Assembly (NCBI GenBank): GCA_050084985.1
Contig: JBITNC010000001.1
Coordinates: 148,614,001 to 148,678,000, forward strand
Length of the DNA: 64,000 bases
Reading direction: 5' to 3'
Source: Nageia nagi
Taxonomy: Eukaryota > Pinophyta
Shown: in pieces, positions 61,980-64,000 of the stretch
How the letters are laid out: each line of letters opens with the position of its first letter
How positions within the stretch are numbered: position 1 is the stretch's first letter
Position numbers and translations under genes: made by a program
The notes under the pieces: model-generated
What the model saw: the letters and a program-made list of their open reading frames with translations, nothing else
What the model was told of the DNA's origin: nothing
Database searches by the model: none

Positions 61980-62990
61980 TAATTTTCAAACTTTCCTTCC
62001 ACTTTTTCAATGATGAATTGCCATAGCTCATGATAGGAAGATTGGAAGGTAAATGAGATTTTGATAATTCAAAATATCTTTCCATGTGCATTTGTGTTTA
62101 GCAAGCCATGTAGGTGTAGGAATTCAGGATTGGTGATACCATTGCATCTTTTGCAATTGCATACTAAATCCAAATGCTAGGCATAATGTGCCTAGGCACT
62201 TAAGAAAATGAAAAAGAGTCATTGGAAAAATGGCCATTGACAAGTTTTTGGTTGGAGTTGCCTTTGATTTGTCCAAGAGGCATTGCATGGGCAAGCAAAT
62301 ATCGAAATCCCTTTTCTACAAGTACGTACAATGTTGGAGCCAAAGGACACCCTTGTTTAGTATAATTATGAATATCAAAAGGGGTTGATTGTTTGCAAAA
62401 AGCATTTTCACAAATTGAAGAATGGAGAAACCCTAAAGCACATGGCAATGATGAAGGGCCACTCATTCAATCATGGGACTTGGCAAAATCAATCTTCAAT
62501 GAAGAGGGCTTGCTGCTTGGATTTATGGGCCCATTTCATGTAAATATTCCAAAATGGAAACTACATAATTAAATAAATCCCAAATATATTTTGTAATAAA
62601 TTAGGAGTGATTTTGCATTATCATTTGTTAAGCCCCTCTTTATTAAAGAGTAGGCCAATTTATTCTTTATTTTTAGATATCAAGGATAATTGTGAACCCC
62701 AAGAGGGATGTTTGCCTTCCTTGAGGAGAATAATGTATTTAAGACATCTAGGAGTGATTTCCATGACTTCGAGGCACAATCATGCCCAACGTCCAAGCAT
62801 GCATGATCCAAGGCAATGTTGGGATCCCAAGGTGGATGTCTAGCCTCTAGGTGTGACATATAAGTATAAGGAGAAGTGGATGCTTGGCAGAAGGACATCT
62901 TTGCATTATCAATCATTCTATTTGCTAATTGGCTAGTGCCACCCTTAACCTTTAGGATTGAAAGCCTCATCAAGCTCTTGCCATTCTTGG
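61980..62990 (-). pseudogene. L1-type LINE reverse transcriptase relic
   Basis: On the minus strand, at 62200-62466, the code reads STPFDIHNYTKQGCPLAPTLYVLVEKGFRYLLAHA, matching in outline the RT block around QGCPLAPTLY of plant non-LTR retrotransposons. VNGHFSNDSF follows in place of the usual FADDS catalytic box. Upstream on that strand (62470-62973) are further pieces (KIDFAKSHD; KGGTSQLANRMIDNAKMSF) consistent with the preceding RT part, with stops and shifts. The A/D catalytic residues are damaged, so it is dead. Full length, 5' end and poly-A tail were not identified. Confidence 0.7.
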
Positions 62991-63164
62991 ACCCTCATTA
63001 AGCTCTATATATCTTATGAGAAGACCAGCCTAGGAGTGTGATGTCATGATTGGGGAGACATCTAGCCTGCAAAGATACCAGATCTAGCCAATAAGCCAAA
63101 TGTCTAGCCATTTTGGCCATTGTATCTATGTTTGGGGAAATTCTAGTGTGATGTCCATCCTTAG

Positions 63165-63985
63165 TGTAATATCCCTTTTGTAATATAATTATTATTACAT
63201 TGTACTTTAAGTTAATATTTGGGATAGAATACTTAATGGGTCAATGGACCCCACTATGAGCCCCATGTGGGATGTCTTCCTCCCAACATAGAATAGGTGT
63301 TTTAATGTACTTGGAGATCTTGATCATGATTATGGGAATCCCAAGGTATATTTAGCACATAGATGGATAAATCAGCACTTGTATACATGCACCAGCCTTG
63401 GGGAGACTTCTAGACCCCCACGTTAGCCAATGATGACACCTACCCCCATGCATGGCTCCTAGACCCACATTGGGCATGCGTGGCACTCTAGATCCCTATG
63501 TTGGCATTTATGGCACTCCAAGCCCCCATGTTAGGCATTTTGGATATCCAGGAGGCTAATGTTAGAATTAAGAAGCTAGGTAATGATTCCTAGGTGAGAT
63601 CTAGATCTAGTTGAGTGTTATAAAAAGATATTGAAGCCTCAAAGTTGGATAACCTAATTATTATTACACTTCATATCGTCTAGAGGGCAAGAATACTTAG
63701 CGATGCTAAGCACATCCTCTAGGTGCAGCATTTAGGAGGGCTTTCAGGATAAGGGATCTTGATCATCTACTACATTAGTGCAACACCCTTGCCCATCCGA
63801 TGGTATTCCAAGGTATTGCTTCTACCTTCAGTGGTTAGCCAAGGTTTGAAGAGGGCTCCTTTGCTGGAGATGATTCAAATTTTGAGGGAGCATATTGTCC
63901 CATGGTTTCAATAACATTATAGTAGTGAGAGATATTTGGTTATGTCCTAGTTGGCTCCTTGGAGGCCAATGTTAGCCCTCTTGGG
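63165..63985 (+). mobile_element. Probable LTR running to the window edge
   Basis: Starts TGTAATATCCC at 63165, a form common at gypsy LTR starts in plants. Near the end of the window the plus strand reads TGGTATCATATTG (from about 63987), which fits the first eight bases of a Met-type PBS. A TATAAAAAG box lies near 63620. If right, the element continues beyond the window on the plus strand. Only one LTR is visible and the 3' edge is approximate. Confidence 0.45.
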
Positions 63986-64000
63986 TCTGGTATCATATTG

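Overview
This window reads as plant nuclear DNA, very AT-rich and dominated by decayed retrotransposons. Gymnosperm (conifer-type) DNA is my best guess. The grounds are PLS-class PPR relics of a style I associate with conifers, long decayed LTR elements, and one plant-type exon of a deazaflavin (FO) synthase. I see no intact host gene and no tRNA, rRNA or CRISPR array. A 100-base run of N at 12318-12417 is an assembly gap.

Left part (1-17300). A minus-strand Ty3/gypsy gag relic (about 1560-3240) with its leader is followed by a minus-strand Ty1/copia relic (about 4390-7268). Next comes a plus-strand Ty3/gypsy element (LTR near 7311-7692, gag, protease, RT, RNase H, integrase to 12317). A solo copia LTR with an exact 5-bp target duplication (CCTTG) splits its gag from its protease. 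After the gap lies another gypsy gag relic (12418-13590). A truncated minus-strand copia leader plus LTR follows (14575-17301); this LTR has a PBS on one side and a PPT on the other.

Middle-left (17300-26920). A broken PPR gene has been shuffled and re-amplified. Its C-terminal end lies first, then a minisatellite of about 131-135 bp made from PPR code, then four 304-305-bp PPR modules that share the same frameshift and stop. Beyond these are several short tandem repeats and an En/Spm-like relic that is itself duplicated.

Centre (26927-51606). This is a nest of three copies of one Ty1/copia family with LTRs of about 490-500 bp, an initiator-Met-type PBS and a 3-kb leader before gag. E1 (26927-35850, plus, TSD AAGGA) and E3 (37424-46254, minus, TSD GTACT) both sit inside the older E2 (35851-37423 plus 46255-51606, plus; its 5' LTR was not found). 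E1 carries in its leader a spliced, broken, sense-strand fragment of an NHX5/NHX6-type endosomal Na+/H+ antiporter. E2 and E3 have unrelated C-rich inserts at about the same leader position. All three polyproteins are dead, mostly by C-to-T nonsense changes.

Right part (51607-64000). A related minus-strand LTR, a zinc-knuckle relic, and a degenerate minus-strand copia pol hit by a 579-bp solo LTR (TSD CATAG) come first. Then there is one well-preserved plus-strand exon (57948-58206) of a CofG-type FO synthase, with a second, decayed copy of its splice acceptor upstream. A minus-strand L1-type LINE relic (about 61980-62990) and an LTR running to the window edge close the region.
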